Source of the DNA: Lobosporangium transversale
Taxonomy: Eukaryota > Mortierellomycota > Mortierellomycetes > Mortierellales > Mortierellaceae
Reading direction: 5' to 3'
Length of the DNA stretch: 64,000 bases
Assembly: GCF_002105155.1 (NCBI RefSeq)
Contig: NW_019028993.1
Location: forward strand, 248,001-312,000
Shown here piece by piece: positions 11,702 through 22,473 of this stretch. The number at the start of each line of letters is the position of its first letter. Position 1 is the first letter of the stretch. Made by a program: the position numbers and the translations under genes. The notes beneath the pieces were generated by a model. It saw only the letters and a list, made by a program, of their open reading frames with translations, ran no database searches and was not told the DNA's origin.

Positions 11702-12945
11702 AATTATACGGCAAAATAAATTTAAAAAATAGTTGACGCGAAGATAGCATCATCCTCTCTCTTTCTTTTTCTCATTTTTTACAACAATAACAACTTGAAA
11801 AAACCACCATGCCTTTAAATTTGGATATCGAGGATAGAGCTATCATCGTTGGAATGCACCTTGCGGGAATGAAGGATGCGGAGATCGCGCTGAAACGTAA
11901 TGTAGCAAGATCAACGGTCTACACTATTATCCAAAGATATTACAAAAGAGGTACCACCGCTCGCGCCCCCGCCCCAGGACGACCAAGAGCACTGAGTGAA
12001 AGAGATATCAGGAGCATAGTGCGCTGCACAAAGAGAGAAAGGAGAGCCGCTCTTAAGGACATCAGCAATCAATTGCCGAAGAAAGTGTGCACAAGGACCG
12101 TTTCAGAGACATTGCATTCACTGGGTATCTTCAGCCGGATCGCGGTTCCAAAACCATACTTAAATGAAGATTATATGAAGAGGCGACTGGCTTTTGCCAA
12201 AAAGTACGAGAGTTGGTCCAATGAAGATTGGAGTGGGGTAGTTTGGACTGATGAATCGTCATTTGAAGTTGGCGAGAATTTCCGTAAGATAAGAGTTTGG
12301 CGTACGGCGGAGGAAAAGTACGACCACGATTGCCTTATACCCACTTTCAAGAGTGGTAGAACATCCTTGATGGTCTGGAGGGGGCAGTGTTTTGTGGAAG
12401 ATGTATATAAAGTTGAACTAATCAGGTTTATGGCTGAAGTAGAGGGCGGCATTCTCATGGAGGATAATGCTCTAGTCCATACTTGCAAGATAGCAAAAGA
12501 ATGGCGTGAAAATAACAACATCTCTAGGATTCCAGACTGGCCAGCATGTTCTCCGGACATGAACCCCATCGAGCGTGTATGGTCATTTCTCGCTAATGCA
12601 CTCGATAAGCGCCCCAAAGGACCAAGAGATCTCCCCAGCCTCGCAGTAGCTCTTACTGAGAAGTGGAATAATTTGCCACAAGAGAAACTGGCAAGCCTTG
12701 TTGATTCCATGCCCAACAGGCTGAAAGAAGTGAGGAAGGCTAAAGGTGGGCACACTCATTATTAAACCCACATAGCACTTTTACCTTTCATACAGTATAT
12801 CTCCAAACCCTCTATAGAGAAACAAAATCGACCTCTTTAACGAATTCTAAAGTTTCATGTTGATTGATAAAGTCTTTGTGTATGTTGTCTATGATCTGTT
12901 TGTCAAGGGTGCTCAAAAAATTAGAATTTGCCGTAAAATTTCTTC
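11702..12945 (+). mobile_element. Tc1/mariner-like DNA transposon
   Basis: About 1.25 kb, the normal size of Tc1-like elements, with one intact transposase gene. Imperfect inverted repeats flank it. The left copy at about 11694-11732 contains AATTATACGGCAAA; the right copy at about 12912-12944, read on the minus strand, contains AATTTTACGGCAAA. The exact ends and the TA target duplication are not resolved by eye. The element sits between UTP14 and the first gene of the membrane-protein island. Confidence 0.65.
11809..12765 (+). CDS. Tc1-like transposase (DDE superfamily)
   Basis: Single exon, 318 aa, no internal stops. The N-terminal third is a paired helix-turn-helix DNA-binding region (KDAEIALKRNVARSTVYTII, then the GRPRALSERD AT-hook-like linker). 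The catalytic triad is visible: D in VVWTDESSF, D in MEDNALVH, and E in SPDMNPIERVW. There are 35 residues between the second D and the E, so the element is of DD35E spacing rather than the common DD34E. The enzyme cuts and pastes its own element at TA sites. Because the frame and all three catalytic residues are intact, it may still be active. The product ends GGHTHY. Confidence 0.9.
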   Translation: MPLNLDIEDRAIIVGMHLAGMKDAEIALKRNVARSTVYTIIQRYYKRGTTARAPAPGRPRALSERDIRSIVRCTKRERRAALKDISNQLPKKVCTRTVSETLHSLGIFSRIAVPKPYLNEDYMKRRLAFAKKYESWSNEDWSGVVWTDESSFEVGENFRKIRVWRTAEEKYDHDCLIPTFKSGRTSLMVWRGQCFVEDVYKVELIRFMAEVEGGILMEDNALVHTCKIAKEWRENNNISRIPDWPACSPDMNPIERVWSFLANALDKRPKGPRDLPSLAVALTEKWNNLPQEKLASLVDSMPNRLKEVRKAKGGHTHY

Positions 12946-13371
12946 ATGAATGTTGTTACACAATTTAATAATTTAATACTTTATTTTTCAAACATTTTAT
13001 ACAGACGCGCTTATTCAACTGGCTTTTATCTCCCATCAATCAGTCTTGGTTTTCAATCCTCTTGTTAGTAATCATAGCAATCACGTTCGAACAAAGATTT
13101 ATTAAAAACAAGTCGAAAGTCGATGCACAGGGGGGAGAATTGTTCTTCAAGGGATTGAGGATACAACCGTGCATTTGACAAAGTGGAGCAATTAGCAATG
13201 TGGCAGTGCATTCCACAAATTGAAAAACGTTATTTTAACAGACGAAGAAAGTTGTTCATGGTTTGCATGTGAGCATTCTTCATTCTCCATCATGACTTTT
13301 TTTTTTTTTTTTTTTCAATTCCTTGACTCGACAAAACCCCAACTACACTCCTCTTCAGATAGTCATATTCC
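12946..13371 (+). promoter_or_regulatory. Promoter region of gene A
   Basis: This region matches 11553..11690 imperfectly. It contains the 17-nt element GTGCATTTGACAAAGTG at 13169..13185, which recurs inverted upstream of gene B, and a T-run at about 13293-13315. No gene in it. Confidence 0.5.
13169..13185 (+). promoter_or_regulatory. Shared 17-nt upstream element (gene A copy)
   Basis: GTGCATTTGACAAAGTG, about 190 bp upstream of the gene A ATG. The exact reverse complement lies upstream of B (15834..15850) and B' (22613..22629). A diverged copy is in the relic promoter at 11643..11659. Confidence 0.5.
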
Positions 13372-15519
13372 ATGGGCATTCTCAACCCAGTCTGCACTGC
13401 AACAGATGGTATCCGAGTGTTCGCACTTGCATATGCTTCCAGCTATAGCGACGTATCTTCTAGTTATAATATCTTGATCAAGTCGAACGACTATCCGCAT
13501 GAAAACGTCCAGGACATGACCTGGTCTTTAGTCAGTGCTGTTCCCCGTGATCAATACTATTACCTCAGTGAAGATAATATCAATGGTCGTGGATATGGTT
13601 GTGCAGTCGATAATAAAGGGGTCTTTACGGCTCTAGCACGAATATCACAGCAATCCAAGTCTGCTCCACGCGACGCAGTTGTTAGAGGGATCCAATATAC
13701 ACCTGGTAATGCAGGAGCAGAAGGCACATGGAAGAACATCGATACCTCCCAGCCGTATGTTTGGCTCGAATCTACCAGTGCTCATCTGTACAACTTGATG
13801 GATCCAGTAACAAAGCAAATAACCTTGATGCACGCCTCTGTCTCGACTCAAGGAAACGATACTGGAATCATGATGGCCTCGTTCAATCCTGCCACCAACA
13901 CCATGGAACAAAATGCAGTCCCTTGGAAGTTGGTAAAGCGATCCAGCTCTTTATTGGGTATGTTAGTTTTTTTCATTGTTACCATACTCCACTCGCTAAC
14001 GCATGACTCTATGCTTCTCGAATCATCATTAGCCCTATGTCACTAGGTCTCTTACATTCGGAGGGAACAACGCCCTTCTCGCCTTAGGACAGAACTTAAC
14101 ATCAGTTTGGAATCTTGAATCTTTCTTCGTAACAAAAGTCCTGCTTACACCTGGATCTGTGACAATGCCGAACCCTCCAACACTCAGGCATATTGTGGCA
14201 TATGATTTAGTGGACGAGTGCCTTGCGAATTACTCCGACGTCAACATGTGGCCATTAAAGGATGGCGCTGTGCTATCTTGCAGAGTAAGAAAAAAAAAAA
14301 TACAAATAAAAAAAAACCAAAAAAAAAAAAAAAAAAAGGCATTACGGGATCTCTCCAGAGGTTAACAACTATCAATATACCACTATTCACTTCAATCCCC
14401 CTCCGCCTTTAGTCTAAAGCTCCTGGAGCTGTCATGACTGAGGTATTTACAACGGACGGGGCTAACAAAGTTACCCAACTCACGATTTCTGGGTTTGCAG
14501 GCTTATTTGACAATGTACGTACGATCCTGCTTGTCCAGGGATCAGCCAGTCCGTTCTTGTTCATGTACAACAGTTCTGGTATCTATGGTATTGCTCTAGA
14601 AGTGAGTACAGAATCCAAATGGGCCAGCTCATCGACCAGAATCAACATTCCGGATCAGTATGGCCTTGACATAGGTGGATCTTCACCTTCCGATGGTCCC
14701 TCGGCTGGGAAACCTCGACCAAGCAATGATATTTCAGATAAACATGAAAGCACCAGTAATGGAGGTATGATTGGAGGAGTGTGTGCAGGCATTGTAGTGG
14801 TTGCTGCAGTTGTAGTATTCCTATTTATGCGTAAGCGGCGACAACAGAACAAGGGCGCCAAGAGCGCGTCCAAAGGCTTGGCAGGTTCAGAAGGTAGTAA
14901 TACAGGCTTGGAAGGCAACAACTTGCTCCCACTACAGCCACCTATCGAGCGGGCCATGAAGTCGGATGTCACAGACTCATGTGGACCACATGCAGTACCT
15001 CCAGTACCTGTTCACGATCCTCATGGAAGTCAAGTAGTCTCACCTTTGGATAGTGACGCCTTGGGTCTACCACCAGCTCATCCATCCTCGGATCCTACTA
15101 TACCAGTACCATTATATTGGGAGCCGAAGCCTTTTATTCCTCCTAGGCCAAGCAATATCAGCAGCAACAGCGATAATAATAATCGCACCAATAACAATAA
15201 CGGCGATCAAAGCACAAATGCGAGCACTGCTTTACCTTCAACATCGACTCTCTCAAATGTACCACGATTCTGGGAACCCAAACCATTTATTCCGCCGACC
15301 CGAAACAACAACAATAGTAATAATGACTTTAATAATAGCAATAACAATATTGTAAACAATCATAACAGTAATTCACCATTAATACCAACGGTGTCGGCCT
15401 TGGCGCAAGGGCCCTCAACAGAGAGCCTTCAGTCGTCGGAAGTCTATGCCGAGCGGCGAAATTCACCGTTACATAGAGCTCCTGCTATTCCTCACCACTC
15501 AAGACCGAACGGGCTTTAG
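13372..15519 (+). CDS. Island family member A, single-pass membrane protein
   Basis: Three exons: 13372..13932, 14033..14284 and 14413..15519, all introns in phase 0, giving 639 aa. I do not recognise a named family. It starts MGILNPVCTATDG and carries the island's motifs LIKSNDYP, DMTWSLVSAV, VDNKGVF and GTWKNI, then MYNSSGIYGIALE and the membrane-proximal INIPDQYG. One hydrophobic segment (about residues 389-411) is followed by RKRRQQ, so the C-terminus should be cytosolic. The tail of about 230 aa is Asn/Pro/Ser-rich, contains WEPKPFIPP twice, and ends with AIPHHSRPNGL. No signal peptide or in-frame upstream ATG is seen. A surface receptor or adhesin-like role is inference only. Confidence 0.8.
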
Positions 15520-15694
15520 TCGTGAAAAAACCAAGGCTTCTTATTCTTTTCTTTCCTTTAAACAATAAAATATAAAATATAAATGCTTTTTTATATCTCT
15601 GCCAGTGCGTATCCGCTCATAAACATATCTATTTTTACATGGACTCTGTTAATGGATAAACACCTATTGAAGCTTCAAACATTTTTAAAGAGAC
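15520..15694. other. Short A-B spacer before the duplicated segment
   Basis: AT-rich sequence downstream of gene A. Nothing else recognised. The segmental duplication begins at 15695. Confidence 0.5.
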
Positions 15695-15833
15695 TATACA
15701 TATTGATTCGGCTGTGCAGAGTGGTTGATTTCTGGGTGCCTCATAAACTTGTAATTTAAACTATTTAAAGTTTACACATTGTTTTGGATGGAGTGAGCAT
15801 GCACATTCAAAATATGTCCACCGACACGCATTA

Positions 15834-15850
15834 CACTTTGTCAAATGCAC
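15834..15850 (-). promoter_or_regulatory. Shared 17-nt upstream element (gene B copy, inverted)
   Basis: On the minus strand this reads GTGCATTTGACAAAGTG, identical to the element upstream of gene A. It lies about 300 bp before the gene B ATG. The other copy is in B' at 22613..22629. Confidence 0.5.
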
Positions 15851-16145
15851 TTTTTCTTCCGGTCATAAAAACAAAAGCAACAAGGTCCGAAAGCGAGAGT
15901 CGAAAGGACTGAGCACGGCGCGATGTAAGAGCCCCTTCTTCTACTCTTTCCCCCTTTGTTTTCTGTTGACAACTCTCGGATCTAAAGGCGGCGCGAATTA
16001 GTCTGCTCTTAAAATCTTAACTCTAATTGCATGCGTGCACTGCCCCATATACACATGCCTCTCTTTTTTCTTGTTCTCGTTCACTTTCCTTCTGTCCTCT
16101 CTTTTCGTCTTTCTCATTCCCCCAACTACCTCTGTCCACATCAAC

Positions 16146-17943
16146 ATGGGTCTTCTCCGTCCAAAATGTCTGACAACGGACAACACTCGACTATACGCTT
16201 TCGCTAGGGAGATGGATCTCGCAACTGAACAATATCACTATCTGCTACTGAAGTCCAATGATAACCCCTCATTCGACCTAAAAGACCTGACTTGGTCCAT
16301 TATCAGTGTTGTTCCTACCACAGGATTGCCACTTTTTGTCTCCTATCCTTATTTTGGTGACTTCGACTGTGTGGTTGATGACCAAGGTGTGTTTTCGATC
16401 ATCGGAAAGAATGATTACGATGAAAACTTCGAAGATTATCCATTCAATGTGAATGCGATGCAATACGTACCCTCGTTGACTCCAGGAACCAATGGCACCT
16501 GGAGAAACATCACCACACCTACACAAGAAGCCGATTATCTTTGGAATCGCGCCTATAAAGGCACATTATTCAATTACAAGGATGCACAGGGCAAGAACAA
16601 TCTGATGCACACCTATATCTCCTCCAACGAGTCAGATGTCTATGTTGCTGCCCTGGATACTACAAGTATGACACTAAAGCAAGGAATAGGTGCTTGGAAT
16701 ATAGTGCGTGTTCATATTTTTCCCGAAGCTGCGTTGGTTTTTGGACAGACACAGGATAAACAGCTAATCTAACTTCACTCTATTGCTGACTTTTTTATTT
16801 TTTATTTTTTATTTTTATTTTTTTTTCCCTAAAAAATTGACTTGGACTTAGACGAACGGAAAGTATTCACATAGTAGCTACGCATCATTTGCAAACAACA
16901 ATATCTATATATACGGCGAGGATTTCGATAAGAGAGCAAAGCAGTTGTTTGCGTTCCCAATCACCAGTGCCTCTCCCAATGCTCCTGGTGTTCTGCCCCG
17001 GGGCTTCAACGCGACAGAAGTGGACAATGCTTGTGGAATTTACACGTCATCGTTCGTAATGCAAGCTCTTAAGGACGACCTAGTTATCTTTTGTCGGGTA
17101 AAAATTGGGTCACTCGTGGTATTACACTCTTTAATTAGAATTTTTCCTCGATCGTCTAAATTTTTTTATTTTTTTATTTTTTTTTTTTCCATGGAGTAGA
17201 GAGGATATCGCATTCACATCTTCAACGGCAGCGGCTTCACAGCACTACCAGTTATCAACAGTGATTTAGAGTTCGAATATATGAATGCTATGGTCCCTTT
17301 CCCAGGCGCTACACCATACCTCTTCATGTATAACAGGGGAGGGTCTTATAGTATTCCGCTCAATGGATCCTTTGTTAGTTCTGTGCTCAAGGGAAATAAT
17401 ATCACAATTGTAGAAAATTATGGGGTTAAACCTTTGACCCAGCCAAATGAGACCCCTATTCCTACAGTAGGGGCCTCCAACTTACCTGCCAATGCAGTTA
17501 CTACGCAAATACCCAACACAGGCACTGAGCAGGAACACTCGAACGCCAACAAAGGAATGATTGCTGGTATTGTTATCTGTATTCTCGCTGCCATGGCATT
17601 TTTATTGTTCAGATTCAGACAACATAAGCGCAATGCATGGAGGAAGAGGAGCAAAAGCGCAGCAAATGCTGCTGCTGCATCTACCGTTGCTGCAAATGGC
17701 GCTGGCGTCGAAGGCTATACTTCCGTTAGCCAAGGGGACTATTCACCATATCCAGCTCAACACCATAATGAGAAGGCGCTACCAGAGGTGAAGGCAAAAG
17801 TGGCAGATGATATCTGGGAGTACAAGACTGTAGACCCAGTTAGCCCATCGATTGCTGGCAGTACAGTCCACTCAAGCCCCTACTTTACCTCTCCACCCGT
17901 CCCTAACCATAGCAAGCCCGGCCTAAGTCCTGGCCAATACTAA
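16146..17943 (+). CDS. Island family member B, single-pass membrane protein
   Basis: Three exons: 16146..16703, 16852..17097 and 17200..17943, phase-0 introns, giving 515 aa. It starts MGLLRPKCLTTDN. Family motifs: LLKSNDNPSFDLKDLTWSII, VDDQGVF, GTWRNI, MYNRGGSYSIPL and NITIVENYG. The membrane segment is at about residues 387-408 (GMIAGIVICILAAMAFLLF), followed by RFRQHKR and a basic stretch. The tail is about 107 aa, with an Ala-rich part, and ends near PPVPNHSKPGLSPGQY. A hydrophobic stretch can be read upstream of the ATG in frame, but it has no ATG (it would need GTG at 16035), so it is not taken as a signal peptide. Identical to B'. Function unknown. Confidence 0.8.
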
Positions 17944-18078
17944 ATATATAAAAAAGACGCTGCCAGATACGATACCCTTCCTTATACTAGTTTTCATCAT
18001 TAAACCAATCCATTTGCAATATTTTTTGTTCACTTGTTCACATAATAATAGTAGGAGGACAGAGAAGAAAAAGCGCTA

Positions 18079-19597
18079 GCACGGTGTTCCCTCACTAAGC
18101 CGTCGAAAATCGACGATTTGTTGAAACCGAACCTTTATTGATTTCAAGTGCAGTCATTCCTTCTCTCTTCCTTCACTACCTTCTATCCTTCATTCATCCA
18201 TATACTCAAGCAGATAACCAAGCAATGTCTAACAAACAGCCTTCACAATCGAAGTTTACATGCCCAGCTAAGAGACAGATCGTCTTTGGTAAGTTGCTGC
18301 CTCTGGAGAAGCGAATCCGTTACCCCTACTATAGTCGAGCAGCCAAGCGCGAATTCAGTCGAAATATGGAGACTGTAGAAGACGTTTTGATAGAGTGGTA
18401 TGCTACTGAGACCTTGGCCTCAATGTCACTGATAGATGCCTGCAAGGGGTAGCAGCGATGATTTAGACTGGAATGAGGCCTTTCTCTCTTCCAGATCAAG
18501 TACCAAAACCATGTTATTTTTCGAAATGATGGCTCCATCGCTTTAAAAATAGATATGGCCTTAAACCTTTCACTAGCTATGGCAAAAGTGGGTGGAGCCC
18601 GAGGCTGTAAAGGACTGCATCCAGGCTATTAAAGCCAACCTTACCGACTTCAAGCTTGAAAATACCTACAATTGTGGTAAGACAGACCTTTTCCTTACAG
18701 ATATGCCTAACAAGAAGCATGAGGCTGGACCTATTCATGGAAAAAAAGATTGTTCGGTCAGCTAGAGTCTCAACCCTGTTTTGTAATAACTCAAAAGTGT
18801 CTGACAAGCGCGAACCTTTAGTTCTTGCGATGCATCACCCATTGGATCTGGCCAAAGATTTCTTCAAGACAATGGATGCAAGTCGTTCTAGTAAAGGTTA
18901 AATGAGACAACCTATGTTCACTAAATGGCTAAAGTGACTGGATGGTGACATGCAGGAACAGGGCTTCCCTAATCGACAGTGCACCAGAACATTGGGGTTG
19001 CGAAGCTCTTGAAATCGAGAGCATCACGATCACTTGGCTACCTTCAAATACGAAGTCAATGACAAAGCCTTTGGATGCAGGTGTTATAAGATTGTTCAAG
19101 GCGCTTTAAAGCAATAATATGCTTGAAGCTGTGGTGCGTGTAAGGGCAAAGAGCAAATCGGCTAAGCTTTGCTATCTAACGCGGCGCTTTGGTCGTGTAC
19201 CGCTAGGGCTTGACGATCAGTGACCCCAGCTTGCGTCTGCGGTTGCCTTGTTGAGGTTCCTATTTTGACCTTCGAATAAAGGAACTATTAGCATTGCCTT
19301 GGAATCTAGTCAAAAGGAGAACAGACTCTTCAGCTTCAAAATAAACTCGTTAACGAACATGGTGGAGACAGAGAAAAGGCCACCAAGCAAACGAACACTA
19401 GTGTGCTCAACTGTCTCGCAATGAACTGCTTCGAAGGGTCTTCTGAGGTGGTTAACGGTGCTGTCAATAAGATAATGACTTCCGAAAAGCACAAGCGTCG
19501 CTTCATTCCCCACACGAAAGATGATATCGTTTACGAAAGTGATGAGATAAAGGAAGAAAGACAATGAAGTTTTCGACGGCTTAGTGAAGGAACATTG
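18079..19597 (+). mobile_element. Decayed pogo-like DNA transposon
   Basis: Terminal inverted repeats of 25 bp at 18085..18109 and 19570..19594, matching at 24 of 25 positions; each starts TGTTCC and ends CGTCGAAAA. TA dinucleotides at 18077-18078 and 19598-19599 could be the target duplication. The interior carries a broken DDE transposase. The element lies a few bases beyond the right end of duplication copy 1. Confidence 0.8.
18225..18900 (+). pseudogene. Broken pogo/Tc5-type transposase (DDE_1 family)
   Basis: Coding traces in several frames with stops and shifts. The start region MSNKQPSQSKF leads to RNMETVEDVLIEWY, which resembles the CENP-B/Tc5 helix-turn-helix. Further on, YNCGKTDLF stands where the family has YNCDETGLF, so the first catalytic D is lost, and GPIHGKK and SDKREPLVL match the following DDE_1 blocks. 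Downstream sequence to the right TIR shows no readable catalytic core. It cannot encode a working transposase. Confidence 0.7.
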
Positions 19598-20092
19598 TAC
19601 AATTCAGCCTGTAAAGTTGAATTTTAAATTCTATTGAAGTTGCCCTTGCCTTCGATAGTCTTCCAATTCTAATATCTCTCGCCTCTGAGTGTTGGGAACG
19701 CTCACTAGATGGCCTGTTATGGGACCAACAAGGCAAACCTCCCCTTTGGATTTACTGAACATCACAAATAATGTTCATATATATATACATGTATGTTTTA
19801 TGACTAAAATGGGGGGCCAACTTAATAATCAATAACTAGGAAGCTACTCTTCCAAGATTCTACATATATTTGATTTCCTATTGTAGATACTATGAATACA
19901 TATAAAAAAAGACTCTTGAGATTGATAGAAAGATATGCCAGGAATTTATTACGGTTTTCTCTTTTCATTTCAAAGTCCTTGGGTATATATGCATTACTCG
20001 AGAAATGTCGAAGGAATATTTAGGAACTCAGATGAATACATCAAAGTCTAAAACATAAAATGTTGATACAAAACGATTTTTTCCCTCCTCCT
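19598..20092. other. Spacer between pogo relic and gene C 3' end
   Basis: AT-rich, with a (TA)n run at about 19779-19788. No gene seen. Confidence 0.5.
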
Positions 20093-22190
20093 TTATGGGC
20101 TAGGTCGTGAATGCAGTGGAATGGAGGGCGCTCCCGAAACAGGTGAATTCGTGAGCACGCTTTGGCCTCCACTATAGAGAGTGTGAGTCGCTGTAGGAGA
20201 CCCTGCAGAGGCATAACTCGGTGATCCCGTAATATGGTCGACAGAGAGAAGCGTACCAGGAGGCGAGCCTGCTCCATTTGATACACCTGACGATGTGGCA
20301 AAGTTAGGTTGTGGATGTGCCGAAAACAAGAACTGTTGTTGACCAGGCTGTGTTGCCATAGGACTAGACGTTGTTGGGACTCCTCCTGCGTACGCCTGTG
20401 CTTGTTGTGTCGTGTTTGTCCATGCCTGTTGAGTTCCTGTGGGCTCAACGACCATCTTAAAATTACCATGTTCATTGCTATTGGGGCCTATCATTAATGG
20501 CTGTGACGCTGCCTGAGTTGCAGCCTTGCCTTCAGCTTCAACTTCTTTGCGATCGGCCCGCCAACGGTGAAATACAGATCCTGCTGCCGCGAAGGCAATT
20601 AGCAATGCTAAGACAAATCCGACAATGAGACCCGTGGAGGGCGCTGTAGAGTGAACATCTCCTGAAGGAAGGACGGTTATTTTAATATAATCCGTGGGCT
20701 GCGGATTTGGATCAGTACCGAACGTGTCCGTGACATTGATGGTATGGCTCACATTATACCATTGACCAATGTTGGGACCACTGAGGTTAATGCCACGGAT
20801 GTGGGTCTTGTTGTTAAAGTCAACGTGCGGAACAAATGCAAACGCCGGCGCACCATTTCTGGGCCCCATATCTGCCCAGTACATTTCATAAATATCGCGG
20901 GAGAAAACGAGATCCTGGCTCAAATGAGTGTTTGTGGCATTCTTATAGTGTGATTGATCCGAAAGATCCATAGTGAGCAGCCATGGATTCCCGGATTCAT
21001 AGCCCTAACCATGGTTATAGTAAGGAATAAAATAATAGTAACAATAGTAATGATAGAAATGTTAGGAAACATTGTTTTTTCCTTTGATGGACTCGCTATG
21101 CTTACAGAAAGAAGAATATCTTACGGCACGGTAGAGGAAGTAATAAGTATCATCAAAGAAGGAAGTAATCGAGATATCAAAAAGAGTAAGGTTGGGACCA
21201 CTCAAAAAGCTTCCAAAGGGCCCAAACTCTCTGGCATCTGCAGCAGGGATTTTAGCAGGTATTGTAGAGTTTAGGAGTGGGATTGTAAGAATACTGACAC
21301 TGTCAAACGGTCTACGATTATCAGATATGATAAACAATGTGTCTTTATGATAGGTCGCTTTCACGAAATCATAGTACGTGCTATTCTGCGTAACCAATAA
21401 CCAACAAAAAAAAAGGAGGAAATGGGAAGAGAGACATTATTAATGAAACGGTTCATAAGGATCCCAATACATCTGAAGACAATACAGTACAACCATGTTC
21501 TTGTTGTTGCAGCCGCTAGAACTAAATCTCACTCACATAGTTCCAGGTAGGACCTTGGTTCAATTGAAGAGATGCATTGTCTAGCACTCCAAAATTCAGT
21601 ACATGTTGTGTGTCCAGATAAGAGTGAATAACGACGTTGTTGCCTGAAGCATCATTGACATGATAAAGCGATACTGAGGTAGATTCCGTGGTCCAAGAGT
21701 AGGGGCTTATGATATCAATATTCTTCCATCCGCCCTCTCCAGTGTTGTTACCGTTGGGCGTGGCTGGGAAGAGTGGACTGTATTGGAGACCAGCCGATAC
21801 AGGAGGGGATGTTGGTGTTTTGCGTACAGATAGAGCAATAAAGGTGAATACGCCCTATAAAACAAATCAACAGGGAACACATGTCTCAACTTCACATTAC
21901 ATGTAACAATCAAGCACTATCTATGTCTCAAGCAACGTCCTTCGTACCTTGTCATCCACATAACACAATTGACCCCCTTTACTTCCTGAGATATCATATA
22001 ACACTGATGCTTGAACCGAGGAGACTACTTTCCATGAAACATCAGCTGCTGAGGTTGGGTTCTCGTTGGATTTGATTAAGATGAGACGATCAGGATCCTC
22101 AGCGAACATGATACTGTAGTCTCGGTCAACTGCAATTCCATAGAAGGAATTCGCGTTAGAGGCAAAGCAAAAAGGACTAAGGAAGCCCAT
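20093..22190 (-). CDS. Island family member C, single-pass membrane protein
   Basis: Four exons: 21948..22190, 21537..21854, 21125..21385 and 20093..21004, all phase 0, giving 577 aa. It starts MGFLSPFCFASNANSF. Motifs: LIKSNENP, DVSWKVVSSV, VDDKGVF across the first junction, GGWKNID, then NLSGPNIGQWYNVSHTINVT just before the membrane. The sequence is rich in N-glycosylation sequons. The membrane segment is at about residues 400-421 (GLIVGFVLALLIAFAAAG), followed by HRWRADRKE. The tail of about 155 aa is Gln/Thr/Ser/Pro-rich and ends APSIPLHSRPSP. Its exon layout differs from A, B, E and F but matches D, defining a second subfamily. No signal peptide is evident. Function unknown. Confidence 0.8.
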
Positions 22191-22473
22191 TCTTTAAACT
22201 GCTGAGGTAGGAAGAAGAACCGATAAGAATGGGAGTTAAAGAAAAGGAGATGCGAATGCGCTGAGTAAGATCAACCGGTAAGAACAAGAGTAAGAAAAGA
22301 GAAAACTAAAAGTAGGGGGGAAAAAAAAAAAAAAAAAAAAAAAAAAGATGGCAAAGGGCTACAAAGCAAAGGAAGAAAAAAAGAAGTAAACCTCGAGTGA
22401 GCGAGCAACATTGCTCTCAAATTCACGGCGTGTGGATGGATGGTCGTAAAATTTTTCAATTGGGTAAATACTA
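22191..22473. other. Gap between gene C start and duplication copy 2
   Basis: Promoter region of gene C (read on the minus strand), with an A-run at about 22320-22346. Duplication copy 2 starts at 22474, so C and B' are divergently transcribed. Confidence 0.5.

Larger units (their letters stand above)
15695..18071 (+). repeat. Segmental duplication, copy 1 (gene B)
   Basis: About 2.38 kb that recurs at 22474..24851 with a constant offset of 6779. By eye it is identical from about 450 bp upstream of gene B through its stop codon. Only the last ~75 bp differ: one inserted T and two substitutions. Similarity fades at the AAGCG block, next to the pogo-like element. Confidence 0.93.

Noticed and set aside
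16035-16145. Hydrophobic in-frame leader upstream of gene B that looks like a signal peptide (also at 22814 for B')
   Set aside because: It begins at GTG, with no in-frame ATG. The C/T-rich promoter strand encodes Phe/Leu/Ser by composition. Similar readings upstream of D and F start only at TTG.
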